A stretch of 10,401 bases of DNA from an uncultured Planctomycetota bacterium (GTDB taxonomy: Bacteria > Planctomycetota > UBA1135 > UBA2386): NCBI GenBank assembly GCA_903925435.1, contig CAIYFF010000500.1, forward strand, positions 1-10,401. Direction: 5' to 3'. Below, one piece after another: positions 1 to 8,124 of this stretch (its first letter is position 1; the number at the start of each line of letters is the position of its first letter). The position numbers and the translations under genes were made by a program. Under the pieces are notes generated by a model that saw nothing but the letters and a program-made list of their open reading frames with translations, searched no databases and was not told the origin of the DNA.

Positions 1-1
1 A

Positions 2-1051
2 TCATGGCTTTTCCGCGATGCCGATGCGCCCCTCAGAGCCAACCGCAACGAGACGCGTTCCGCTGATGGCGATCGCGTGGAACCCGATGGGACTCGCGAT
101 CGAAAACGAGCGGCCGAAGTCGAGCGAAACGGACGTGCCGCCTGGCCCCACCGCCACGCAGATCGTTCCATCCGGCGACGCCGCAATCGCGCTGCGGTAA
201 GCCAAGGAGCCAGTGCTGTTGTGCCACGTGGCGCCATCGTCGTCCGACCAGCACGCCGAGCCTTCGCCGCGCGACTCCTCCCGGTAGTCGCCGCCGACGA
301 CGACGAATCCGCGCTCGCCGACCGGCGCGATCGAGAACGCGCCTTGCGATGCAACACCTTGCAGCATCGGCAACGAACGACTCGCGAAGCCTCGACCGCG
401 CGACGACGACGCCAAGAGTCGGCTCACCGTTCCACCGGTGACGACAACCACATCGTCCTCGAGCGCGAGCACGCAACTGCAACTCGCCGCGAACATGATC
501 TCGCCATCGTGCGGCGTGGGCAGGAACGGCTTTGGGATCGGCTGCCACGACGCGCCGCCATCGCGCGTCTCCAGCCACGGCAACGATCCGTCGATCGGGT
601 CCGCGACGAGATATCCCTGCTCCTCGTCAGCGAATGCCATCGCGTCGAAGAAGGCACCCTCGCGCGCGTCCTCGTACGCGATGCGCCACGACGCGCCGCC
701 ATCGTCGGTGCGATAGATGCGCGCAGGCGTCCCCGCAGTCGCGATCACGGCGCGATTCGCGTCAAACGCAACCAAGCTGCGAAAGTCGAGCATCGCAGCA
801 TCCGCTGGCGCACACCGCACCCAGCTCGCGCCGCCATCCACGGTGCGGATCACGGTTCCCTTGGAACCACTCGCCCACACGACTTGGTCGCTCGGCACGG
901 ACACCGCGCGCAGGCTCACGTCGTCGCCGATTGACTGCACGCTCCACGCGACACGTGCCGGGGACGCATCATCGCGCTCCATCGGCGCGCCCGCGCACGA
1001 CGCGAGCAAGACCACGAACCACCCAAACGTCGCAGAGGCTCCGCAATGCAT
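2..1051 (-). CDS. Asp-box / Ycf48-like beta-propeller lipoprotein
   Basis: A 349-residue exported protein. The ATG at 1051 gives a hydrophobic N-terminus (residues 8-18) ending in a lipobox, L16-A17-S18-C19, so it is probably a lipoprotein anchored at Cys19. The body holds five Asp-box-like repeats: TVDGGASW (70-77), TDDGGASW (115-122), TRDGGASW (162-169), SDDDGATW (269-276) and a degenerate SLDFGRSF (309-316). Their spacing and the strand-rich sequence between them fit a Ycf48/BNR-type beta-propeller. Asp-box propellers include sialidases and photosystem II assembly factor Ycf48, but the box is structural and no catalytic residues can be assigned, so the function is unknown; a binding or assembly role is a guess. 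The frame stays open upstream to 1366, but that part lies inside the opposite gene and lacks a sensible signal. In-frame GTGs just above the ATG are weaker alternatives. No clear Shine-Dalgarno is visible. Confidence 0.8.
   Translation of the reverse strand: MHCGASATFGWFVVLLASCAGAPMERDDASPARVAWSVQSIGDDVSLRAVSVPSDQVVWASGSKGTVIRTVDGGASWVRCAPADAAMLDFRSLVAFDANRAVIATAGTPARIYRTDDGGASWRIAYEDAREGAFFDAMAFADEEQGYLVADPIDGSLPWLETRDGGASWQPIPKPFLPTPHDGEIMFAASCSCVLALEDDVVVVTGGTVSRLLASSSRGRGFASRSLPMLQGVASQGAFSIAPVGERGFVVVGGDYREESRGEGSACWSDDDGATWHNSTGSLAYRSAIAASPDGTICVAVGPGGTSVSLDFGRSFSIASPIGFHAIAISGTRLVAVGSEGRIGIAEKP
544..563. repeat. Direct repeat copy 1 encoding an Asp box
   Basis: These 20 bases recur exactly at 685-704, 141 bases (47 codons) away and in the same frame of the minus-strand propeller gene. 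They encode the DGGASW core of the third Asp box. A shorter related match (gcgccgccatc) lies in the first Asp box near 829-839. This is an internal coding repeat from propeller blade duplication, not a mobile element. Confidence 0.6.
685..704. repeat. Direct repeat copy 2 encoding an Asp box
   Basis: Exact second copy of the 20 bases at 544-563. It encodes the DGGASW core of the second Asp box of the lipoprotein. Identity at synonymous positions suggests recent duplication or strong codon bias; with two copies these cannot be separated by eye. Confidence 0.6.
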
Positions 1052-1169
1052 GCGCTGTTGCGTAGCGGCTGGAACCACGGTCACAAGCGCAGAGCCGCAA
1101 GAAGCTCTCGAAACTGCATGAGTTGGGACTGACGGCGCGCGTGCGCCATGGCTAGGCTGAACAGCCGCC
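1052..1169. promoter_or_regulatory. Divergent intergenic region with two small inverted repeats
   Basis: These 118 bases separate the divergent lipoprotein and DUF1549 genes and must hold the promoter(s) for both unless one is transcribed from inside its neighbour. Two perfect 5-bp inverted repeats are visible: AGAGC (1091-1095) with GCTCT (1104-1108), and GGCGC (1134-1138) with GCGCC (1143-1147). Either could be an operator or a leader hairpin, but repeats this short are expected by chance in GC-rich DNA. I see no convincing sigma-70 or ECF promoter pair. Confidence 0.3.
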
Positions 1170-3863
1170 ATGCTTCGCGCCCTTCTCGCATGTGCGGCGG
1201 CCAGCGCTCCCCTGGCCTCGCAAGCCTGCATGGACCAGGTCCTCTGGTCCGCAACGCCGCTTCCCACCATCGAGCGGCCCATCGACAGTGCTCGCATCGA
1301 CGCGCTGCTGCGCGAGCGACAAGAGGAGCATGGGCTCGCGATGGCCGAACGCGCAGATCCGCGCACGCTGCTGCGCCGCGCAGCGCTCGTGCTGACGGGC
1401 TTGCCGCCAACTGCCGAGCAGGTCGACGCGTTCTGCGCCGATCCAACGCCGACGCGGTTTGCCGCAGAAGTCGATCGCCTGCTCGCGTCACCGCAATCCG
1501 CGGAACACCTCGCGCGCCGCTGGCTCGATCTCGCGCGCTACAGCGACAGCAATGGGCTCGACGAGAACCTCGCGTTTGGCAACGCATGGCGTTACCGCGA
1601 CTGGGTCATCGACGCCTTCTTGCAGGACATGCCCTACGACCGGTTCGGCACACTGCAACTCGCAGGCGATGTGTTGCCCGACGACGATCCGGCGGAGCCA
1701 AAAGACCGCATCGTGCCGACTGGCTTCCTTGCGCTCGGTCCGCGCATGTTGGCGGAGCAGGACAAGGAGAAGCTCGTGCTCGACACGGTCGACGAACAAG
1801 TCGACCTCGTAGGGCGCACGTTCTTGGGCCTCACGCTCGGCTGCGCGCGCTGCCACGACCACAAGTTCGATCCGGTGCCGACGCGCGACTACTACGCGCT
1901 GGCTGGGATCTTCAAGAGCAGCCGCTCGTTCCAGTCGCTCGACCACGTGAGTCAGTGGCTCGAACGCCCGATCGCGACGCCCGCAGCGGCAGCGGCGCGC
2001 GATGCCGCTGCACAAAGCTGGGAAGCAGCCAAGAAGGCGCTCGCTGCGTTCGACAAGTCGCAGCAGGAGCAGCTTGCGACGCGACTCGAACAACAGTTCG
2101 AGCCAGCGCTGCTCGACGCGCTCGCACTGGCGCCGCGCGTCGTTGCGCGTGAGGCCGAAAGTGCCGATGCAACGAACTTGGGAGCGGACGGCTCGCACTG
2201 GGGCGCAGACGGTTGCGTGGTGCTCCATACCGCGAGCGCGGGCGAGCAGTTCGCGGACTACGACTTCGCGTGCGATGGCGGCGACTACGTGTTCTTGGTG
2301 CGGCTCGCGTCGCAAGAATCCCGGCCGCTGCACGTTTGGATCGACGGAGATCGCGCGATTGCCGACGCCTGCAAGGAAACGACCGGCGGCTGGAAGCCCG
2401 ACGCGCAGCGCTGGATCCGCGCTGGACGGATCACGCTCTCTCCAGGCAAGCATCGACTGAGTCTCACCGCGAAGGGCGCAAGCATCCCGCACATCGATCG
2501 GTGGATGTTGACCCCAGTCTCGGCCGCCGCGAATGACAGCGATCTGTCGCCGCTCCTCCGCAATGCGGCCTACGCGCTGGCGGACGCGCAGCATCCGATC
2601 GGCAAGGAGATCCAAGCTGCAACCGACTCCGCTGCGCGCAACCAAGTGCTCGCAACTTGGAAGGATCGTTTGTTGCCGCTGGTGCGCCACAAGACGCGGC
2701 CGCCCGCGAGCGGCGACGGTGCCATCTGGCACAAAATGCTGCACGGCTTTGGCGGCATCCTCGAACTCGCAGACAAGGAACAGGCTCTCCAGCTGGCTGC
2801 AGACGCAGCGCAGCAGCGAGCGCGCCTACAGAACGCAGTCGAGGCCGCGCGGCTCGCGATCCCGCCGGAGCATGACCGCGCGATGTGCGTAGCCGAGGGC
2901 GAGCCAGTCGATCTGCCGGTTCACGTTCGCGGCAGCCACCTTGCGTTGGCGCAAGAGAAGACGCCGCGAGGCTTCCTGACCGCGCTCGCAAGCGCGTTGC
3001 CCTCGCCCGCGATCGAGAAGGGCAGCGGCCGCCTGGCGCTCGCCGCGTGGATCTTCGATGCCAAGAACCCACTGACGCCTCGCGTCGCCACCAATCGCGT
3101 GTGGCAGTTCGCGTTCGGCGAAGGGCTCGTTCGCAGCGAGTCCAACTTCGGCATGCGCGGCGAAGAACCGAGCCACCGCGTTTTGCTCGACGAGTTGGCA
3201 GCGAGCTTTGTCGCAAACGGCTGGTCGATGCGAAGCTTGCTGCGCACGATCGTGCTGAGCGACGCGTGGCAACAGAAGGCACGCGCGGACGAGGTGGCCG
3301 CGACCCAGGACCCGGACAACCGGATGCACTGGCGCTGGTCTCGACCGAGATTGTCGGCCGAAGCGATCCGCGACACGATCCTGTTCACCGCGGGCACGCT
3401 CGACCTTGTGCGAGGCGGGAACCTGCTCACCGTCGGCAATCGGGGCTACGTCACCAACGATCAGTCCGGTGACGGGGCTCGCTACGACGCCACGCGCCGC
3501 TCGATCTACCTGCCGGTCATCCGCAACGCGATGTATGACCTGTTCACCGTGTTCGACTACGCGGACCCGAGCGTGCATATCGAGCAGCGACCGGAAAGCG
3601 CAGTGTCGCTGCAAGCGCTCCTGTTGATGAACAGCCCATTCGTCCTCGCGCAACGCAGCGCGTTTGCAGCAGCTGCAGCCACCGCCGAGCCCGACTCAAA
3701 GGCGCGCATCGACTGGATCTGGCGACGCGCGTTGCAACGTGCGCCCACCGCAAGCGAGCGAGCGGCCGCAGAAGCTTGGCTGATCTCTGCGCCAAGCGAC
3801 GAGAGTTGGCCCGGCTTGTGTCAGACACTGTTTGCCGCCAGCGAGTTCGTCTACGTCGATTGA
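1170..3863 (+). CDS. Exported DUF1549 / CBM-like / DUF1553 protein (planctomycete PSCyt2-PSD1 type)
   Basis: An 897-residue secreted protein. The start is fixed by an in-frame TGA at 1158-1160, four codons upstream. Residues 1-19 form a short signal peptide with a plausible SQA|C cleavage site. DUF1549 (PSCyt2) covers about 37-250 and includes the family's CARCHDHKFDP motif, with C225, C228 and H229 forming a CxxCH pattern that could bind haem, though haem binding in this domain is not established. After a charged, helix-prone stretch (about 270-310), residues 324-452 read as a carbohydrate-binding-like beta-sandwich (GDYVFLVRL, PLHVWIDGD, LSPGKHRLSL). DUF1553 (PSD1) covers about 610-880 (LAAWIFDAKNPLTPRVATNRVW, SNFGMRGEEPSH, NGWSMRSLLRTIVLS). 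The N-terminal PSCyt1 haem domain present in many relatives is absent. The next gene starts 10 bp downstream and encodes the usual DUF1501 partner, so the two probably form an operon. The family's biochemical role is unsettled; polysaccharide-linked or redox functions have been suggested. Confidence 0.92.
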   Translation: MLRALLACAAASAPLASQACMDQVLWSATPLPTIERPIDSARIDALLRERQEEHGLAMAERADPRTLLRRAALVLTGLPPTAEQVDAFCADPTPTRFAAEVDRLLASPQSAEHLARRWLDLARYSDSNGLDENLAFGNAWRYRDWVIDAFLQDMPYDRFGTLQLAGDVLPDDDPAEPKDRIVPTGFLALGPRMLAEQDKEKLVLDTVDEQVDLVGRTFLGLTLGCARCHDHKFDPVPTRDYYALAGIFKSSRSFQSLDHVSQWLERPIATPAAAAARDAAAQSWEAAKKALAAFDKSQQEQLATRLEQQFEPALLDALALAPRVVAREAESADATNLGADGSHWGADGCVVLHTASAGEQFADYDFACDGGDYVFLVRLASQESRPLHVWIDGDRAIADACKETTGGWKPDAQRWIRAGRITLSPGKHRLSLTAKGASIPHIDRWMLTPVSAAANDSDLSPLLRNAAYALADAQHPIGKEIQAATDSAARNQVLATWKDRLLPLVRHKTRPPASGDGAIWHKMLHGFGGILELADKEQALQLAADAAQQRARLQNAVEAARLAIPPEHDRAMCVAEGEPVDLPVHVRGSHLALAQEKTPRGFLTALASALPSPAIEKGSGRLALAAWIFDAKNPLTPRVATNRVWQFAFGEGLVRSESNFGMRGEEPSHRVLLDELAASFVANGWSMRSLLRTIVLSDAWQQKARADEVAATQDPDNRMHWRWSRPRLSAEAIRDTILFTAGTLDLVRGGNLLTVGNRGYVTNDQSGDGARYDATRRSIYLPVIRNAMYDLFTVFDYADPSVHIEQRPESAVSLQALLLMNSPFVLAQRSAFAAAAATAEPDSKARIDWIWRRALQRAPTASERAAAEAWLISAPSDESWPGLCQTLFAASEFVYVD

Positions 3864-3873
3864 GTCTTACGCC

Positions 3874-5316
3874 ATGAGCCACGACGCCATTCCTTCTCAT
3901 CGCTGCGCCGAGCATGCCGTCGTCTCTCGCCGCGATCTGCTGCGCGCATCCGTGGCTTCGTTGCCGATGTTCGCGCTCGCCGACCTGCTCAAGGCAGACG
4001 CGTCGCCCGCTGCACGAGTGCACGACGAGCCATCGCTTGCGCCGCGATTGCCGCATCACGCGGCGAGAGCAAAGCGCATCGTCTTCTTGTTCATGCACGG
4101 CGGCCCGTCGCAGGTGGACACCTTCGACTACAAGCCGCTGTTGCAGCGCGACCATGGCAAGCCGCTGCCATTCGCCAAGCCGCGCGTGACGTTCGCCGAG
4201 ACGGGCAACCTGTTTGGTTCGCCATTCCGTTTCCAGCAGCACGGGCAATCCGGCGCGTGGGTAAGCGAACTGTTCCCACACATCGCGCGCTGCGTCGACC
4301 GCATCTGCTTCTTGAAGGGCCTCCACGGCAGCAATGACGCGCACGGCGGCGCGTTGCTGAAGATCCACACCGGCAGCGACACGTTCGTCCGGCCGAGCAT
4401 CGGGAGTTGGGCGCTGCACGGACTTGGCAGCGAGAACCAAGACCTGCCCGGGTTCGTCACGATCTGTCCGACGCTCGGACACGGCGGGGTCAACAACTGG
4501 TCGTCTGCGTTCCTGCCGCCGCTGTTCCAAGGCACGCCGCTCGGCAACGCGAGCACGAAGGCGAAGGAAGCTGGAGTCCGCTATCTGCGCCGCGAAGGGG
4601 CGAGCCGCGATGTGCAGCGCCAGCAACTCGATCTACTGGCCGCCATCAACCGCGAACATGCCGCCTCCCGCCAAGAGGATGCGGCGCTGCGCTCGCGCAT
4701 CGCGACGTTCGAACTCGCGTTCCGCATGCAGATGGAGGCGAGCCAGGCGCTCGACACCGACAACGAATCGGAAGCGACCAAAACGCTCTATGGCCTCCAC
4801 GACGAACGAACCGAGAACTTCGGTCGCCAGTGCGTGATGGCGCGGCGCTTGCTCGAGCGCGGCGTGCGCTTCGTGCAGGTCACCCACAGCTACAAGTGGG
4901 ACCAACACGGCAACCTTCAGGCAGACCATGCGAAGAACGCCGCCGAGGTCGATCAACCGATTGCAGCGTTGCTGACCGATCTCGAGCAGCGCGGGATGCT
5001 CGAAGACACGCTCGTCTGGTGGGGCGGCGAATTCGGACGCACGCCGACCAGCGAAGGCGGCACCGGCCGCGATCACAACCCACATGGGTTCACCCACTTC
5101 CTCGCCGGCGGCGGCGTGAAGCCAGGCTTCTCCTACGGCGGCACCGACGACTACGGCTACTACGCGCAGCAAGACGCGATGCACGTGCACGACCTGCACG
5201 CCACGTTGCTCCATTTGCTGGGCCTCGACCACGAGCGCCTCACCTACCGGCATGCGGGCCGCGACTTCCGCCTCACCGACGTGCACGGCAAGGTCGCGAG
5301 CGCGATCCTCGCCTGA
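3874..5316 (+). CDS. Tat-exported DUF1501 family protein
   Basis: A 480-residue member of the DUF1501 family, which has an alkaline phosphatase/sulfatase-like fold. The ATG at 3874 was chosen because it follows the previous stop by 10 bp and gives a standard Tat signal: SRRDLL with the twin arginines at R19-R20, then a hydrophobic stretch to about residue 39. An in-frame upstream ATG at 3832 would overlap the neighbouring gene. Family hallmarks are the first core strand and loop FLFMHGGPSQVDTFDYKP (71-88), the C-terminal LVWWGGEFGRTP, GRDHNPHGFTHFLAGGGVKPG, and the final HDLHATLLHLLGLDH region. Length and ends look complete. Members are typically encoded beside DUF1549/DUF1553 proteins, as here, and are presumed periplasmic or surface partners of them; substrate and activity are unknown. 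There is no Shine-Dalgarno before the ATG, so translation may be coupled to the upstream gene. Confidence 0.93.
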   Translation: MSHDAIPSHRCAEHAVVSRRDLLRASVASLPMFALADLLKADASPAARVHDEPSLAPRLPHHAARAKRIVFLFMHGGPSQVDTFDYKPLLQRDHGKPLPFAKPRVTFAETGNLFGSPFRFQQHGQSGAWVSELFPHIARCVDRICFLKGLHGSNDAHGGALLKIHTGSDTFVRPSIGSWALHGLGSENQDLPGFVTICPTLGHGGVNNWSSAFLPPLFQGTPLGNASTKAKEAGVRYLRREGASRDVQRQQLDLLAAINREHAASRQEDAALRSRIATFELAFRMQMEASQALDTDNESEATKTLYGLHDERTENFGRQCVMARRLLERGVRFVQVTHSYKWDQHGNLQADHAKNAAEVDQPIAALLTDLEQRGMLEDTLVWWGGEFGRTPTSEGGTGRDHNPHGFTHFLAGGGVKPGFSYGGTDDYGYYAQQDAMHVHDLHATLLHLLGLDHERLTYRHAGRDFRLTDVHGKVASAILA

Positions 5317-5335
5317 TCGAACCGCCGTTCGTCAG
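5313..5335. terminator. Possible bidirectional terminator hairpin between convergent genes
   Basis: The convergent gap is only 15 bp. CGAAC (5318-5322) pairs perfectly with GTTCG (5327-5331) around a CGCC loop. The stem continues as CTGA (5313-5316) with TCAG (5332-5335) after one unpaired T at 5317, giving 9 bp in all and incorporating the stop codons of both genes. There is no T-tract on either side, so it is not a classical intrinsic terminator; it could still pause polymerase or protect the 3' ends of both mRNAs. Confidence 0.4.
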
Positions 5336-8124
5336 CGGCGGCGGCGTTCGGCGTCTTGCAGTTCGCGCAGTGCGTCCTGCATGCCAATGCGCTCCAGCAA
5401 CTGCGGAAGGTCGCCAAGACGTTCATCGCCGCGCGGCAGCAGATTCCCGTCCCGCGCTGCAGATGTGAGCAACGCCACGATCTCTCGCCCGTTCGTGCGC
5501 GCGGCGTCGAGATCGCCCGCATCGAACTGAACGCGCAGCATTCGGCGCAACGTCTGGACCTGCTCCATCACGAATCGCGGATCGATCGCCACACCCGCCG
5601 TGTTCATCGCACGATGGATCGCGAGAGCTTCTTCGAGTTCTGCGATCCCGGCCTTTGGGTCCTTCTGCATCAAGGCGTCGTGCAACCTGGAGCCTTGCGA
5701 ACTAAGCGCGCGCGCAAGGGCCGCTTGGTATTCCAGATGCTGTGGCTTTTGCGCAACCAATGCGCGCGCGTTGGCAACCGCCTCGGTCAGGTCGCCACGC
5801 GGCATCGCCGGAGGGGCGCCACGTCCACGATTGCGCGGCACCAGAGCCTCGCACAAGGCGAAGCGGAACGCGTCGTTCTGCGGGTGCTCTGCCACCAATC
5901 GACGCAGGATGTCCGTCGCCTCCGCGTTCGAATCCTGCCCTGCTCCGGTTGCTGCCACCTGCACGTGGCGACCGATCTCGATCAGGCATCGCGCACGCAG
6001 GAACGACGAGTCTGCGTCGTTCGGAGACTCGGCGAGTAGCGCGTCCAGCGTTGCGATCGCAGCTTCGAGATGCGACTTCGCCTGCTGCCGCAGTTGCTCG
6101 AACCGCTGCTGCGCCATCGCCTCTCGCAGAAACTGGCCGGGATTGGCATCGGGTGGAGCCGAACGCATCGGATCGCCGCGACCTTCGCGAGCGCCCATGC
6201 GACGCCCTGCCCCGCGCTCCTCTTGCCCAGGCCGCGGAGCAGAAGCCCCCCGCCGCCCGTTCGCTTCGCGACCTTCGCGAAAGCCTGGAGCCGTCGCGAG
6301 CAGGTCGTGCGCGCGCGCTGCAAGCCGACGATCGTTGCGCGTCTTGTCACCGCCCGCGCGCGACAACAACTCCAACGACTCGGCATAGCACGATGCGGCA
6401 ATGCGGGGCTGGCCGAGACGAACCTGAACCTGCCCCAACTCCTGGAGCGCGGCAGCGAGTTCGCTCTTCTGCTCGGGGTCATTGCCCTCGCGCAGCAACG
6501 CGACCGCTCGCTCGTATGCCGCAACCGCTTGGTCGTTGGCGCCGAGCCGCTGCTGGATCGCGCCGACGCGCGCGTAACTGCGCGCCGTCTGCTGCCGCAG
6601 CGCCATGTTGTCGCGGTTGCGCTCCGCGAATCGATCGTAGAACTCCAACATGCGCTGCAGCAGCGCCAGGCTCGCGCCATCCACCGGCGGACGTTCGGCC
6701 GCGACCGTGGAGCCTCCGCCATCTGCGTCTTCGAGCAACGCGTCGAGAGGATCCGGCCCAACGATGGTGTCGAACACGTCCTCGAACACCTGGAGAGAGT
6801 CGGCAAGGTTGGCGCGGTCGCGTTCACTCGCCTGCAGCGCCACAGCCTCCTTCTCGCGCGCCACGGACTCGCTCACTTGCGCCTGCCGCAGCGCGTCGCG
6901 CGTCGTCCAATACGAGCCCCAACCCACGATCGCAGCGACTGCAATCGCAGCGGCTGCCGTCGCGAGGGAACCCGCCAACGCGCGGTTGCGACGGCACCAG
7001 GCCCATAGCAACTGCATCCCTGTCTGCCGACGCGCTGCAATCGGTCGGTCGTCGAGGAATGCGCGCAGGTCGCGCGCCAACTCGGCGGCGCTCGCATAAC
7101 GATGCAATGGGTCGACCGCCATCGCGCGCGCAAGGATGGTCTCGAGGTCCTGCGGAACGGACGGCGCAACGCGCCGAAGCGCTGCGCACTTGCCTTGTCG
7201 AATGAGATCCACGAGTTCGCCGCGCGACTCCGCCGCGAATGCCGGGCGAAGGGCCGCAAACTCCCAAAGCGTCACGCCGAGCGCATAGACCTCGCTCCGC
7301 GCGTCGTAGCGCCCCGCGAATTGCTCGGGGGCCATGTATTGCAGCGTGCCCAGCACGTCGCCCGTGTTCGTGAGCCCGTTCTGCTCCAGAGCTTTCGCGA
7401 GCCCGAAGTCCGTGACCCAGACATGGCCGTCGCGATCGAGCAGCAAGTTGGCCGGCTTCACGTCGCGATGGAGCGCGCCATGCTCGTGCGCATGGTGCAG
7501 AGCATCCGCGACAACGGCACCGATCCTGGCAGCCAACCGGAAGCGATCGCGCAGCGCCTGCGAACCTTGCGACTCTGGCTCCTTCCGCAGCCCTTTGACC
7601 ACTGCGTCGAGTCCCTGCCCGTCGATGAACTGCATGGCATAGAAGTGCAGCCCATCGGCCTCGCCGCTGTCGAACACCGGCACGATGTGCGTGTGGTGCA
7701 ACCGCGCGGCGGTCTGCGCTTCGCGCCGGAAGCGTTCGAGTTGGTTGCCGGACAAGAGGCTCGCCTGCGGCATCACCTTGAGCGCAACGCGGCGATCGAG
7801 GGACTCCTGCACCGCCTCGAACACGACGCCCATGCCGCCACGACCGACTTCGCGAACGATGCGATACTCGCCGAGGCGCTCCAATTGCGGCAACCGCAGC
7901 CTGCGGCCGCCGGTTGCCGACGTCTCGCGATCGCGCTTTGCGCCTTCGAGCATCAGCAGCGTCTCGCAGAGGTCGCGCAGTTCTGCGCCGCCCTCGGGAT
8001 GCTGCGCTGCAAAACCCTCTGGAGTGATCGGCTCACCGCGTCGCACTGCGGCGAGGAATGCCTCGCTCAGCACGTCGAGCGGGTCGCGCTTGTCGTCCGA
8101 TGGATTGCCTTGGAAGTCGCTCAC
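5332..8124 (-). CDS. Transmembrane Ser/Thr protein kinase with TPR-like C-terminal region
   Basis: A 930-residue Hanks-type (PknB-like) kinase. Residues 1-80 are a planctomycete-style leader (AFLAAVRRGEPITPEGFAAQHPE...LRDLCETLLMLE). The kinase domain, about 87-355, keeps all key residues: glycine loop G94-R-G-G-M-G99, Lys116, Glu135, the catalytic H219-R-D221-V-K223-P-A-N226, D239-F-G241 and A265-P-E267. It should therefore be active. One membrane helix lies at about 383-404. The other side has a charged helix (about 408-445), then TPR-like helical repeats from about 500 to 925 (for example SYARVGAIQQRLGANDQAVAAYERAVALL). An Arg/Gly-rich low-complexity stretch interrupts these at about 612-662. 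The start is a GTG at 8124 overlapping the TGA stop of the sigma-factor gene (GTGA), with no Shine-Dalgarno, so translation is probably coupled. The likely role is sensing envelope or protein-interaction signals and acting with the coupled sigma factor; direct phosphorylation of the sigma factor is inference. Confidence 0.95.
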   Translation of the reverse strand: MSDFQGNPSDDKRDPLDVLSEAFLAAVRRGEPITPEGFAAQHPEGGAELRDLCETLLMLEGAKRDRETSATGGRRLRLPQLERLGEYRIVREVGRGGMGVVFEAVQESLDRRVALKVMPQASLLSGNQLERFRREAQTAARLHHTHIVPVFDSGEADGLHFYAMQFIDGQGLDAVVKGLRKEPESQGSQALRDRFRLAARIGAVVADALHHAHEHGALHRDVKPANLLLDRDGHVWVTDFGLAKALEQNGLTNTGDVLGTLQYMAPEQFAGRYDARSEVYALGVTLWEFAALRPAFAAESRGELVDLIRQGKCAALRRVAPSVPQDLETILARAMAVDPLHRYASAAELARDLRAFLDDRPIAARRQTGMQLLWAWCRRNRALAGSLATAAAAIAVAAIVGWGSYWTTRDALRQAQVSESVAREKEAVALQASERDRANLADSLQVFEDVFDTIVGPDPLDALLEDADGGGSTVAAERPPVDGASLALLQRMLEFYDRFAERNRDNMALRQQTARSYARVGAIQQRLGANDQAVAAYERAVALLREGNDPEQKSELAAALQELGQVQVRLGQPRIAASCYAESLELLSRAGGDKTRNDRRLAARAHDLLATAPGFREGREANGRRGASAPRPGQEERGAGRRMGAREGRGDPMRSAPPDANPGQFLREAMAQQRFEQLRQQAKSHLEAAIATLDALLAESPNDADSSFLRARCLIEIGRHVQVAATGAGQDSNAEATDILRRLVAEHPQNDAFRFALCEALVPRNRGRGAPPAMPRGDLTEAVANARALVAQKPQHLEYQAALARALSSQGSRLHDALMQKDPKAGIAELEEALAIHRAMNTAGVAIDPRFVMEQVQTLRRMLRVQFDAGDLDAARTNGREIVALLTSAARDGNLLPRGDERLGDLPQLLERIGMQDALRELQDAERRRR

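Noticed and set aside
2..1051. Sialidase activity for the Asp-box protein
   Set aside because: Asp boxes are structural and no sialidase FRIP motif or catalytic set is visible.
1052..1366. A longer N-terminus for the Asp-box lipoprotein starting at 1366
   Set aside because: It would add 105 Arg/Ala/Ser-rich residues overlapping the divergent gene and bury the lipoprotein signal; the ATG at 1051 gives a proper signal and lipobox.
1488..2744. A 418-codon open frame on the minus strand inside the DUF1549/DUF1553 gene
   Set aside because: It lies wholly opposite a clearly recognised gene, is rich in Arg/Ala/Val as expected of a GC-rich shadow frame, and shows no domain or signal.
3544..4626. 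A 360-codon minus-strand open frame opposite the DUF1553/DUF1501 junction
   Set aside because: It spans two recognised plus-strand genes and their junction and has Arg-rich, domain-free sequence; a GC-rich artefact.
5742..7205. A 487-codon plus-strand open frame opposite the kinase gene
   Set aside because: Composition is almost entirely Arg/Pro/Ala/Ser with no recognisable fold, and the opposite strand encodes kinase and TPR motifs.
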